64,000 nucleotides of DNA from Chrysoperla carnea (lineage: Eukaryota; Arthropoda; Insecta; Neuroptera; Chrysopidae): contig NC_058339.1 of assembly GCF_905475395.1 (NCBI RefSeq), positions 56,429,172-56,493,171 on the forward strand. The letters are read 5' to 3'. Of the stretch, positions 50,701 through 62,678 are shown piece by piece (position 1 is the stretch's first letter; each line of letters opens with the position of its first letter). Both the position numbers and the translations under genes were made by a program. Below the pieces are notes generated by a model. That model had not been told where the DNA came from. It searched no databases and saw only the letters and a list, made by a program, of their open reading frames with translations.

Positions 50701-53700
50701 AATATCTTGAAGGCTGTGGCCTAGTTCATATCTTCTGTTGCTTTCATCTTTCTAAATTTACAGTACCGTAAGCTTTTTTGCCGACGTCCTTTCGTCTCCT
50801 ATTTTTACTCCCTTTAGGGTAAAATGTTCACAAACTTTGAATGTTGAATTTATTCATATCTAATCAAAAGTCTAAAAAATAAGTTTCAAGCTTCTAGTTT
50901 TCAAAATGACATAATTTTCATACAAACGTGCATCCCTTATTCCAACCCCTTACAGCCCTATTATCGCACCAAAAAGTAGCCGATGTCCTTTCTCAGGCTC
51001 TAGAATATCTCTGATAGTCAATAAAAGGGTTTCTTTAAATTTCTGACGTAAAAAAAGTTTACTCGCCTTAGCTACTCGTATAAAATGTGAACCGAAAGAC
51101 GGAAACAAGTAGGTATCTGGATAGTACTAATTAAATAGTACCACCTAATGAATTGATACCGAATAGCAATCTGTAAATGTTATAACATGTAATCAAAGTT
51201 TCTTCATTTCGAACTATGTCCCGGGTGAGACAGAACAAGTCGGTACCACGGAGAGAATTTAATTTAGAGCTTTCGGCAATTGATGAGTAGTAGGTTGGGT
51301 GAAGGGAACGTTATCAAGCGCATACATAAATCAGTCGCTATATTAGATACGTAGGCGGGCTTGGATAAAATATTTTACAATTTTGGTGAGCTTTTATTTG
51401 GGAACTTTAAGTCCTGTCCAGATGTATCTGTCTTTCGAATCACATTTTATGCAGTTGAGTATTTTATTTTAAAAATAGAAATAATAATTTTTATACGTTG
51501 TATTTAAAAAATAACAATTAAATTGTAGTACATTATATCAACATAATTTAAAACATTTCTTGCTTATTATATTTAAATCCCTATGGCTCTTAAAAAATGA
51601 TTTCACATTACTACTTTTATCCATTTTTTTATGTACACAAATTATACTTATGGCGTCATTATAGTTTCTTTAATCAAGTTTTCAGTTTGTTTATTAGCTA
51701 TATAGGTATTCAAGGTGTCATTGAATCACGGAGTTTCAAAATTGAACTTTGTTAATAAATAAACTCAATGGCGGTGTGCTTATATGATTTTTTGTTTGTT
51801 TAGATCAAGGTTACTATTGCGAAAGTATGTGAACTTATAATTTATTAATACATATTCATAGTGGAATATCTATTTTGATCAGATTCGAAAATTCAGATAA
51901 AACGTTAAAATGACTGTGCAAAAGATTATTATTATATTATTTATTTAAAAACTGAATTCTTTGTTTCAAGCAAAGTTATTTCTTTAAGGTATTGTCGACA
52001 GATTTGGCCTATTTTTTTTCCACAGGCTCAAAATAATGTTTGCTGTGGGATCCTGCAGAATTTTAAATTTTGTTTTTTTTAGATCGCGAGATAATCAGCT
52101 GCAAAGTTCGCGATTTCGAGGGTCAAAGCATGTAAAACTCACTGTTCTCCCAGCTATATTTTACGATATTCAAAAATTTTCTCACGTCCTCTTGTTTTCG
52201 AGATATTAATTTTGACGTAAATTGTCAAAATGGGGAACTTACAGCCATTAATTATCTTGTGTTTTAAACGGTCAAAATTCAAGTCCTATTCTTAGCCTGT
52301 GAAAAAAAATTCGTTAAATTCTGGCGAAAAGTGGGTTTTGTCAAAGTTTTAGCATAGGAACTGCAAATATCATGCTCTAAATACCTTAAAGCAATATACA
52401 GACTGTTTTAAAAATTTAAGAGTATATTCTTAATGAGCCAATTATTTGAACCAAAGTACAGACTAGTAAAGGTTTGAGAAAAAATATTTTTTTTATACTT
52501 TCAATGATGTCACGTTTCAAGCCATTTCTATGAAATTTGGTATAGGTTGTACACATTTTTCATGTCTAGAGGCATTTCGGACATTTTTCATATGAACTTT
52601 TTTTCATAAAATTGGTTTAAGAATATGCTCTTTAATTTTTTGCGATTACTGTGGAAACACTCTCTATTTTATTCTTCAATTCCCTATGAGATAAAAATAA
52701 GGGTACAGATAAATCAAAATTTGTGATTTCTCTTGGAAAATGTGGGACAGTGGGCTAGGAAAGGTATCCTGTATTTATTTTTATTATATTATAATAATGT
52801 TAATAATCATATTTTCTGCATATTCTATTTTTGACAAGATCAATAACAAATTTCGTTGGTGAAACATTCTCATTTAACAATTATCTACTTGCTTCGTATC
52901 TCATACGCTGTTCATAAACCTTCTTTCGAGTCATAAAAAAATAGGATAGTTGACTGTTATATATTCTTTAAAAAAATTCAAAAGTTAAATAATTTTATGT
53001 TTGAAAATAAAAAAACTGGAGATTTGAAATTACAATTCTAACTACAAAATAATTTATCTTATTTCACTATTACAAGTTTACTAATTTTAGTCCGTTAATT
53101 CTTTACTTTCGATGCATACACCTTTGCAATTGTATCCATAAAAATAAATATTTTTATTTACCAACAGGCAATGCAGAAAATTTGATTATAAAATTAAATT
53201 GATTTGCAATATCTCCAAATCTGATTTTAGCAGTCAACTACCATGCAACTATCCTCCTCATTTTTAACTCTTCTAGGTTCTTTTGGTTCCTATTATGCGA
53301 TTCATATATATTCTGAATTAAAATAAAACCAAAATTTCAATTTACTCTTTACCTACTCTTGTGAAATGATTACTATAACAGTATAACTCAAAATATTCAA
53401 ATACGTTTAGGTATTTTTTCGAAGAGTTAAACGGGACTTGTATACGATTAATTTTGATGAGTATGTTCCATCACCGTTAACAGATTTTTATGGATTTCGA
53501 GTAATTATAAAAAGCATTATCACGTTTGGTATTCATTAAGGTTTTCAAGAATTTGCTTTTTACTCTCTCTAATACAGGCACAAAATGAACGACTTCAGTA
53601 CTCAACTACAGAAAATGTTGTGGAAACAACTACCGATACGATTACAACCACTCCAACAACAACTACGAGAAGACCCAGAAGACCAATGAATCGTAGACGA

Positions 53701-56700
53701 AGACCAAAAGTAAGTTAACGTATTATAAATATGGATGGAGAATTGCTATCACTTTTATAGTAAAATATACCGGGTGAGCCATTTTAATCTATACACTTAA
53801 ATATCTCGTTTTGTAGCTAGCCAATCAAAAAATAATTTAAACAAAAGTTGCAGGGTTTGATAGGACTTATGTTCTGATTGAACCTAGTTCTTCGGGTTTC
53901 TTTAATAGCCAATTAACATTCTAAATGGTAAGAGATAGAATAACACTTTAAATTAGAAAGTTGACCCTCATAAAAAAAACAATTTTTGCTTAAAACATTT
54001 TTTCGAAAAATGTTAACTTTCGGAGGGATTGCGACATAAAAATATGCCATTATTGCATTTGATCGAAAGAAAATATGCTTAAAGTTTATCGATAATTGTA
54101 GATCAAAGTTATGGAACAGGAGAATGTCCTCTATTGCCCTTGATCTTAAATTGAAAATATTTCTTTTCGATGTAGGACCCAGCAGCTCGAGCTCGTGCAA
54201 GACAACGTTTAGCCAATCGTGATCAACGAATTCCACCAGCATTTGCAGATCTATATCCACCAACAAACAATAGTAATCCATTAAATGTGACAGAAATAAG
54301 GCGTCAAAATAGAACACGGCAACGACCAGATTTTCCAAGTCGAATACCACCTGCATTCCAACATCTTTATCCGGAGGTAAAAAAATTATAAGATTCAAAA
54401 TTTGGTTGTTATGCAAACCTTCAATTTAACGGATTAATAAACAACAGAGATACTTTTAATAACATAATTGATTTGATTTTACACATGACTGATGACTGAT
54501 ATCATTAAACATTTTATGATTTATTACAATTATTATTAAATCATTAAAAATACATTGTTAATTAAAAATAATGTGTTCTTCTGAATTTGTGTCATTGTAG
54601 ACAATTGGAACAGTCAAAATTATGATAAATATTCTTATATAAATAATTAATATAAATATAAATATATAAAAACCCGACTGCGTTAAGTTAAAACTGAAAA
54701 GAAAGAAACAACTCCAGTAGTTAACATAGAGACTTTAATAAATCTTCCCCATAATGGGCCCCACTATTAAAGTCGCTGTGTAAACTACTGGACTTGTTTC
54801 TTTCTTTTCAGTTTTTATTTTTCATAGTCGGGTTTTTTGATTCTTTTAATTTAAAAAACTTTTATACTTTTATGTTAGAATTTTTCAATACTTATTCAAT
54901 GATACCCATGGGCTGTCTGTCCGTCTGTCTGTCAGATATCAAACTGAAATTTGTACATCGTGCTCAGGATGTAAAAAGTGAGTTCGTAAATGAGAAACAT
55001 AGGCCAATTGGGTCTTGGGTCTGTAGAACCTATCTTATAAACCGTTAGAGATAGAACAAAAATGTTCTTTATAAAAAAATAAACAACTTTTGTTTGAAAC
55101 ATTTTTTCGTAAACATCACTGTTTACCCGTGAGGGCGAAAATTTGGCGTAAATTATATAATATGTATTATATGGAAATATTCATGTGTGTGTGTGACATG
55201 TTTGTATGTCTGGCTATCTAAAGATATCTATTTATTATCTTTATAATTTTGTGGTATAAAAACGGGAAAGGCGGAGCCTACCAATGTTCAATCCTCAATT
55301 AAGAGGATCTATGCAGGTTTGCAAAGTATTAATAACCGTAAAAAAAGTTTTATTTGGTACATGGCAAAGGAGTAGGAGGGCTGGGAAATTTGACATTCCC
55401 AGCATTCCCAGAAGTCACATCATTGACATTAAAATGTTTCCTGCTTCCTTCCTAGTAAAAATGTTTTAAAACACTATTAAAGTTTCAACGCCGATTATGC
55501 CTTTATAATTTTTCTCAATTCATATGATTTCAGGCTCAAAACCCTGACACAACCTTAGCTCCAAACCCAACAACGGTAGTAAGTAATTTTTATTCTATTT
55601 TATTTGAAAATTTCGATAATTATAAGTCTAGAATAGTGTAACGTATTGTTTGAAAATGGTTATATTGACTGAAACTTTTGATGGGCAGATATTGTGGCCT
55701 GTATTTGCTTATTTTTAGTCATTTTATTTTTATTTTATCATTGTTATTTGTTATTTTCATGTATTTTATTTTTTTTATCAATGTTAATTTGTTATTTTTT
55801 ATATATAATTTATTATTTGATAGATATAGTTTACCTTGTTGTATCGTACAAAATTATTTATTATTAATTTATCTCACTTCTATATTGTCTTCTGTAATGT
55901 AAATTAATGTAAACAAATTTTTAAATTGATAAGCTATAAAAAAAATCAATAATAAAGAATTAATAATAATAATAATAATTGTGGCCTATGTGTAACTCCA
56001 TAACTTCAACATTATAAGTATTCACTTGATCCAGACCAAGGGTGGGGCAAGTGAAGCCGACCCCTGGTGGCAAGTAGAGCCAAAATGCTAAAAACGAAAA
56101 ACAATTTTGCGTTTTAAGTGTTGATTATTGAAATACAAGTTAATTTTTGGAAAAAAAGGCGCCGATAGACGATCTCCATCTACCTTGATTTGGGGTAGTA
56201 TCGGCGCTGACTTGATCATTGAATTTTAGATACGGTTAATAAGTTATGGAAGAAATAGAGCGAACTTTTTATTCTTATTCCAGGATGATGTTGTAACTAC
56301 TAAAAAGCCACGACGCAGACCAGATTTTCCTAGTCGTATCCCACCTGCATATCAGCATTTATACCCTGATCCAGCTACGACTACTCCAGCAGCAACTACA
56401 TCTTCAACCACATTGCCTTCAACAACGGTATGCTAAAATGTAGTCTCAAAAAAAACATTTATAAGTGAGTCATGAACCAAATAATTATGGTTCATAAAAA
56501 CTTCAATATTTATTAAACCATTTTTGGTGGCGACGTTAAAAAAAGATTGCGGGGTTCTTTTAAGACATTCGACGTTGGTGGCCTATTAAAATAAATAATT
56601 GGCCCTTTGTCATAACAAAATACTTATTTCAAAATTCAACTATTTTCAATTCAAATCTCAAATTTAATTTAAATGGTTAATGTGGCACTGAGAAAGCTTT

Positions 56701-59700
56701 CGAAATATCGGCTCCCCCAAAATATCTTATAATTAATACAAATTAAAGTAGGGTAATAATTATTATTTCATGTATGAATGTATATAATACATTTTCATAA
56801 AAATTGTAGATATCGGAAGCGCCGGTCGTATCACTAGCAAGAAAGGATAATGTTATATACGTATGTTAAAGAGTTTTTAAAATGCAATTTTATAACAAAG
56901 ATTGTTAATTGATTAATATGAATACTAATAATTTAGTACTAAGGATCTTAGCATGCAAATCTTGAGATTCTATAACAAAAAACAACAAATCATTAACCTT
57001 AACGCCTATTATATATTCTATACGATTTATTTTTTTTACCTTATTATCAAAAGTAGGTGAGTTTATTAGGGTTTCGTAGCCAAGCGTTTCCAAGATTCGC
57101 CTGTCTCTCCGTATGGCAAAGATTTTTGAAACTTCGTCAACTCATTTCCCATTTTCCTGAAATTATAAAATCATTAAATGACTCGGTCAACTTCGTTTCA
57201 CCTACAATTTATTTAATTGATAAGCGATTATTATTCTTAACTAACCTTCACCTCCAATTTATTAATATCTATAGTATTCCCGCCCACTAAGTTAAGTAAG
57301 CGCACCCGCAAGCTTGCCTCCCTGCTTAGCCCGCCCGCTAAACACAAATTTTACTACTATCTATTGGACAGGCCTTCGGCAGTGCGGCAGTGCAGTAGCT
57401 CTAATAAATACCTATTCACAATTCTTGAAAAATATGGTGGGAGCGCAATTAAATTTATTTCCATAATTTATTGCATTATATAGTTTTTCTTAAATTTTCG
57501 AATGTTCCTGACAATGCAATGTTCTCCTGACAATAATTAACACACACAAAAAAAAAAAATTAGCGAAATTGTTCCATCCGTTCTCAAATTATAGCGTGAC
57601 CTGAAAAAATACGAGTATATTTTTATATATAATTAGGCCAAAGAATTACATAATTTGAACAGAATAATATGCTTTTATGCACGCTTTATTTTGCTTAAAA
57701 CCAAACAGAAATTTTCTGATAATATAAATTAAATAAGCATGATCTATTCTGTTACAAGAAAGCATGTCTAGTTGAAAAAGCATGACTTATTTAATTCGAT
57801 GTTCACAAATTTTGACACAAACTTATATGTTTTAGCAAACTGCAATAGAAACAACTATACCAAATGTAGAACAGACAGTAAGCATATATTTTCAATTTAA
57901 TATTTAGTGTGAAAATTTACAAAATTTATGAATTTTCAGCATACTACAGCAGTTGATACTACACCATTTTTAATTACACGAAGTGGCTTCGAAGATAGTG
58001 AAACTACAACAGCAAAAGATCAAGTTCAAGTTACAGCAATTGAAAAAACTATTCTGATTGATTTGAAAGATAAAGTTGATAGCTTGATACAATTAAAAGA
58101 AAATCAAGTTAATAGACAGTTGACTTTAGAACAGAAGTAAGTGCAAGTCATGGTTTTAATAATGAATATTTTCAACAATTTTTGTCAGTCCGCATGTTTA
58201 GAGACTTCATCGAACCTTAGGTTCATTAAAACAAGCCTCCACACATTGGCAGACATTTTGATGGACTTGACCAAAAATTTGTGGCAATACCAAGATTTCT
58301 CAGAGCTAACTGTAATGTTGGTTGCATATGATAATAAAATTTTAATTCCGAATATATAGAGTGGGTCATTTTAATCTATAATGGCTAATTGTTCGTTTTG
58401 TAGTTAACCAATCAAAAATAACTTTAACAAAAGTTGCGACTTGAGTTTGATGGGGGACATCATGTTCTAACATCAGATTGAACCTAGTTCTTCGGGTTGC
58501 TTAAATAGTTAATTTATATTCTAAACGGTAAGAGATATTATATAACACTTTAAATTAGAAAGCTGATCCTCATAAAAAACTAACAATTTTTGTTTCAATC
58601 ATTTTTTCGAAAAACATTAGCTTTCGGAGAAAATGTTATTGAAAGATAATTGTCTGTCAGAGTCATGGACACAGGTGAATGTCTTCTATTGCCCTTGACA
58701 TCTTTTGGCTAAAGCATTTTTCAGTAGTTAGCGTGTTTTCTTTCGATTAAATGCAATAATGACATAGTTCTGACGATTTTGAGTTTTTGTATGAGGCTCA
58801 ACTTTCTAATTTAAAGTGTTCTCCTATCTCTTACCGTTTAGGATTTAAATTGGCTATTAAAGAAACCCGAAGAAGTAGACTCAATCTGATATCAGAACAT
58901 GATGCCCCTTATCAAACTCTGCAACTTATGTGCAAGTTATTAGCCATTATAGATTAAAATGACCCACCCTGCGTGTCTATCTGTCTCGATGTTTGTACAC
59001 AGCATAGTTGTTTACTATGCTGTATTTTTATTTATGTTTGTATTAGCTACAGACTCCGAGGCTATACAAAAGTAACTGTGGTGACTGACTTCTAACGTAT
59101 GATATACAGAATGTTCGATTTAAATCTAGGCATATAAATATCACGAGTATGACAGAATACATGCGTTAAGCAATGCATCTAAGTGAGAGGTATTATATAC
59201 ATGTGTTGAAGTTTCGATATGCGTTGAGATAGTTGTAAGAAGCTTGGAGAGTGGGAGTTGATATGTGGGCAACTGTGACTAGTCACGTTGGCGGTCCGTC
59301 AAGTGAATGGTATACATACATCAATCAACATAATAAACCTAGCCTTGAACGCAGTTACTCAAATTTATCATCTTCAAACCCATGTTTGCATTATCCAAAA
59401 ATATTCTGAACATTCCTTTTTTTACAGAATATCGAGTATAGAAAATATTCTTACAACCAAATATGAAACAATTCAATTGAAAATGAGTGATATATTGAAA
59501 CAAATAGTCAGACTAGAATCACAAAATAATCGTTTAGATTCTGCATTATACGTTTTGAGAAAAAATTCTATAAGCATTAAACATTCTTTGGATAGTTTGA
59601 TAAATACTACAATTGCAGGTAATTTTACTCAAAATTAAAAATTACCATTTTTTACTGAAAATTATTTAAAAACTTTTTTTTAAATAGAAATATCGAGAGA

Positions 59701-62562
59701 TATTACCAAAAAAATGGATTATGTATTAAGATCTGTTGATAGCTTAAGAAATGATTTAAAACAATCATCAACGCTTCATTTTAAACGATCAACAATAATC
59801 AATACAGATGGCAATGAAGAGGGCATTAATTTCTATGCAATCGAAGGGGAAGGCAATTTATTACCAAAAAATTGCCTTGAAAATCAAAATAAAGGCTTTA
59901 ATAAATCAGGAGTATATCGAATTTATCCATTGCAATCCAGCTTATCATTTTTTGCATTCTGTGATAATGGATGGACTGTAAGTTTAGTTAAAATTTCATT
60001 TGAATTTCCTTCCAGAAACTTTTCATTTTCGAAACATACATTCATAATGTTTTGAAATAATAAAATCTTTTTATTGCATATATCGAAGTTGTAACACCTA
60101 ATTTCAACTCTATAATATAAGTGCAGTTTTCGAAGCTTACTGGGAATATGGCTTTCAATAAAAGAATCTGATTATTAAATAATTGATTGTTTTTCTTTTA
60201 TTACAGTAAAAGATGTTATAAATAAAGAAAAATGAAAGAAACTGCTCGCATTTTGATAAAACCTCATGGAATGTGTTTCTTATCTGTCAAATATGATTAG
60301 TAAGGTATGAGTTAGTGGTGCAAATGTTTATATTTGTTAATAAACAATAAATTGTTAATTCAATGAAACGATCAATGTTAAAGTTGACTAACAAAATTAA
60401 TAAATAGGCAACTTGAATTTCGTCGGGATACATTATGCATGTATAATAGTTTTCGATTATTTGACAAACACTTAACATTTACGTCATACAAGTTGCCTAT
60501 TTGATAATTTGATAATTTTTTAAGTGAACTTATTGTTATTGAAAAATTTATTGTTTTTAACAAATAAAAACCTTTTTGCCACTAACTCATGCGTTACTAA
60601 TGATATTTGATACCTATGAAACACATTTCATGAGGTTGTAGCAAAATGCAAGCGATTTCTTTTATTATCCTTTATTAGCCGATTTTTGTAACATCTTTTA
60701 ATGTACTATTTGTAAAATAATCGATTTTATTGATAGATCAAAATCAAATTAAAAGTCTAAATTGTTCCTAATTATCTTTGTTAGATGAAATAGCAATTAT
60801 ATTTTCAAATTAATAAAATCACCGTTAATTGTACAAGAAATTAAGAATTATTTAATGAAATTTTGTAAATTAATTATTTAAAAAATTCGACTATTATTTA
60901 ATCGCTTTTTATAATTAACTGTGATTTTTTTTCCATTTATATATCGATTATGAAATACCTGTTGATTTAAAAAAAAGGATTTTTTCACATCCCTAAAAGG
61001 AATACCTTAAAGCATATTTAAATTACCAGCTCTAATATGTTTTTATTTTAATTAATGGTTTATTTTTAAAGGTCGTTCAAAATAGAAATAGCGGAAAAAT
61101 TAATTTTACTCAATCCTGGAATGATTATAAATTAGGTTTTGGTAATATTGAAGAAGAATTTTGGCTTGGATTGGAAAAAATACATATCCTGACGAATTAT
61201 GATGTTAGTAATTTATTCAAAAGTTTTGTACCAAAATTTGGAAAACTAGTAAGAAAACTTATTATCTCACGCGCTCCCAATTTTAACACGACGTAAAACA
61301 TAACCGGAGCATTTTGATCAATAAGTTTGTTGACAAATCGATTAGGAAAATGTGAGCGAACTTTATTTATGGATACGATTTTTTTTACCAAAAAAAAGTT
61401 TCAGAATTTTGGTACAAAACATAATTGTATTATATAAATCAAAAATTTAATCGTTTTGTTTAGAAAGTAGAACTGATGATTGAACTTGAAGATTTCAATT
61501 CAGTGAAAACATATGCACATTATAATTCATTTGCAATTGGTTCTGAATTTGAAGATTATTCTTTATATTTGCTAGGAAATTACACCGGAACTGCGGGTAA
61601 GTTTATAAATTAATAGTTGTTGCCCGATCACATCACTAGATAAATTTTACTTTATACTTATTATTTATGTTTTGTTTACTAGATCTTGTATTCAATTTTA
61701 AACTTCAATGCCTTTCGATTAAAATTGGTGTTTATAATACATTAGCCTAAACATATATAGACAAATATCTTGTTAAGTAATCTTAATTAAAAAGAATTGT
61801 GATAAAAAAATCGAAGAGTTCAAAATCGTTGAAAAAATTGCACTCTGTTCGAGCCCTGGCGCAAGTTTATTTATTTCAATTTTCTTGCAATATTCTTCCT
61901 TACCTTTTACACTTAGACCCACTTAGACACCAAAAAGGCTTTTGGCAAGGAAAACAGGTTTTCAAGCTGATTTCGATTTCCAATGTTTATCTATTTAATT
62001 ATTTTTAATAAATGTACGCGAAAGAGGGCGTGGGAACATGGGAAACAGTGTTTAAATCCCTAATGAACGGTTAATAAAGGGCAGGAAGGCAGATTCAGGA
62101 GTCCTTCGGTCAGACTTTGCCCTTTAAACTCTTACTAATTATTACAGCGGTTCTTACAAATCTGCCAACATCCAATTTTTATTGTAACAGAAGGAAAACA
62201 ATATTTATAAAATAAAATTTTTATAGGTGATTATTTACGAGGTCAAGTAGGTCAAAAATTCACTACATTCGATCACAATTTAGAAAATAATGACAAATGT
62301 AACGGACAAAATTTAGGTGGATGGTGGACAATTAAAAATGAATGTGTTCAAAGGTAAATTGGAGTTGTTTGTTTATACCTATAAGTATTAATTTTATAAA
62401 ATCAAATTGGATTTACTCATTTTCAGCAATTTAAATGGTTGGTTTAAAAATGCAAGCAGCAATGATTTGGAAAATGATAGAAAAGGAATTTATTGGAATA
62501 ATATCAATGGCCAACAATTTAAAAGTTCGCGAATGTTAATACGGCCATCTGTAGAAAATTAA
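47715..62562 (+). CDS. Secreted fibrinogen-related protein with repeated IPPA-LYP motifs
   Basis: Fifteen exons join in frame (670 aa): 47715-47783, 49359-49445, 49544-49630, 53578-53709, 54176-54376, 55534-55578, 56284-56427, 57836-57877, 57940-58136, 59428-59618, 59688-59977, 61072-61203, 61464-61596, 62227-62353, 62427-62562. Residues 1-22 are a signal peptide. Residues 24-269 carry five IPPA-x3-LYP motifs (I40, degenerate; R70, R143, R181, R225) between Thr-rich and Arg-rich linkers. Residues about 300-425 are a heptad-like coiled coil. Residues about 458-668 are a fibrinogen C-terminal domain: KNCLEN, GVYRIYP, FCDNGW, FWLGLEKI, LEDF, LLGNYTGTAGD, FTTFDHN, KCNGQNLGGWW, NLNGWF and a RMLIRP end. 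The four expected Cys are present, and the acidic calcium loop (DHNLENND) is at least partly kept. Such proteins act outside the cell in recognition, clotting-like or signalling roles; the coiled coil suggests oligomers. The precise orthologue (scabrous, techylectin or angiopoietin-like) is not recognised. Confidence 0.85.
50433..51348 (+). repeat. Segment between two 23-bp direct repeats
   Basis: ATAAATCAATCGCTATATTA plus GAT at 50433-50455 recurs with a single mismatch at 51326-51348. The 870 bp between them start with a family D-like CCCGCTTCGATGGGC. They may be a target duplication around an inserted element or boundary repeats of one. It lies in intron 3 of the fibrinogen-related gene. 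Confidence 0.5.
50463..50600 (+). repeat. Dispersed repeat family D, 5' fragment
   Basis: Starts with AACTACCCGCTTCGATGGGC and keeps the TATAAGGATTATTTTGTTA block, as in the two longer copies, then diverges. It lies just inside a near-identical 23-bp direct repeat at 50433 and 51326 in intron 3 of the fibrinogen-related gene. Confidence 0.45.
53769..54150 (+). mobile_element. GGTCATTTTAATCTATA foldback element, truncated copy
   Basis: Shares GTGAGCCATTTTAATCTATA, GATTGAACCTAGTTCTTCGG, CACTTTAAATTAGAAAG, and GAATGTCCTCTATTGCCCTT with the full element at 58359-58970. The right arm is missing and the match stops about 25 nt before the acceptor of exon 5 (54176). It therefore supplies most of intron 4 of the fibrinogen-related gene. 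Long open frames crossing it on the minus strand are shadows. Confidence 0.75.
54668..54837. mobile_element. AAAAACCCGACTG foldback MITE, copy 2
   Basis: A 170-bp copy in intron 5 of the fibrinogen-related gene. The left arm (AAAAACCCGACTGCGTTAAG and AAACTGAAAAGAAAGAAACA) pairs with the right arm, whose reverse reads AAAAACCCGACTATGAAAAA and AAACTGAAAAGAAAGAAACA. The centre is shorter than in copy 1. Confidence 0.8.
54880..55215 (-). repeat. Dispersed repeat family A, copy 6
   Basis: Reverse-orientation copy within intron 5 of the fibrinogen-related gene. It carries GTCTGTCCGTCTGTCTGTCA, an AAACCGTTAGAGATAGAAC block, CATCACTGTTTACCCGTGAG and TGTGTGTGACATG. It lies 42 bp after a different MITE (54668-54837), so this intron has taken at least two insertions. 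Confidence 0.7.
55960..55979 (+). repeat. AAT microsatellite
   Basis: A short run of AAT units (TTAATAATAATAATAATAAT) in intron 6 of the fibrinogen-related gene, after a strongly AT-rich tract at 55700-55920. Confidence 0.75.
57060..57630 (+). repeat. Probable decayed retroelement 3' fragment
   Basis: In intron 7 of the fibrinogen-related gene. A GC-rich patch (CCCGCCCACTAAGTTAAGTA, CTTAGCCCGCCCGCTAAACA) is followed by TTGTTCCATCCGTTCTCAAA and TATAGCGTGACC, then a TATATTTTTATATATAATTAG end. This layout resembles the 3' ends of RTE-like elements in insects. No second copy was found in the window. Confidence 0.3.
58359..58970. mobile_element. GGTCATTTTAATCTATA foldback element, full copy
   Basis: About 612 bp in intron 9 of the fibrinogen-related gene. 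The left end AGTGGGTCATTTTAATCTAT with AATGGCTAA pairs with the reversed right end GGTGGGTCATTTTAATCTAT with AATGGCTAA. The arms continue inward for some 250 bp each, including TTGAACCTAGTTCTTCGGGT on the left and AGACTCAATCTGATATCAGA on the right. It has no coding capacity. Confidence 0.82.
60201..60705. mobile_element. AGTAAAAGATGTTATAAAT foldback element, copy 1
   Basis: About 505 bp in intron 11 of the fibrinogen-related gene. The left arm has AGTAAAAGATGTTATAAATA, AAACCTCATGGAATGTGTTT, and GTAAGGTATGAGTTAGTGG. The right arm, reversed, has ATTAAAAGATGTTACAAAAA, CAACCTCATGAAATGTGTTT, and GTAACGCATGAGTTAGTGG. The arms are about 240 bp each, so nearly the whole element is one hairpin. Confidence 0.82.
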
Positions 62563-62672
62563 ATCGATGATTATATATGAATGTAAAAATATTTTAAAAA
62601 AAATCTAGGATTATAATTTGTATTATTAATTTTAATTTTTATATAAATAATTTTATTATAACTATTTTAAAA

Positions 62673-62678
62673 AATAAA
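62673..62678 (+). promoter_or_regulatory. Polyadenylation signal of the fibrinogen-related gene
   Basis: An AATAAA hexamer lies about 110 nt after the stop codon in a run of overlapping AAATAAATAAATAA sequence. It is the first strong cluster of such hexamers downstream of the coding region. Confidence 0.45.

Noticed and set aside
53913-54416. A 167-codon open frame on the minus strand
   Set aside because: It is antisense to exon 5 of the fibrinogen-related gene and runs into the truncated foldback element. No domain is visible.
58137-58359. Open frame after exon 9 as a separate gene
   Set aside because: It begins exactly after a splice donor, has no motif and stops at the foldback element.
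59288-59427. Coding extension before exon 10 of the fibrinogen-related gene
   Set aside because: The frame is open upstream, but a strong TTTTTTTACAG acceptor ends at 59427 and exon 9 has a matching GTAAGT donor in phase 2.
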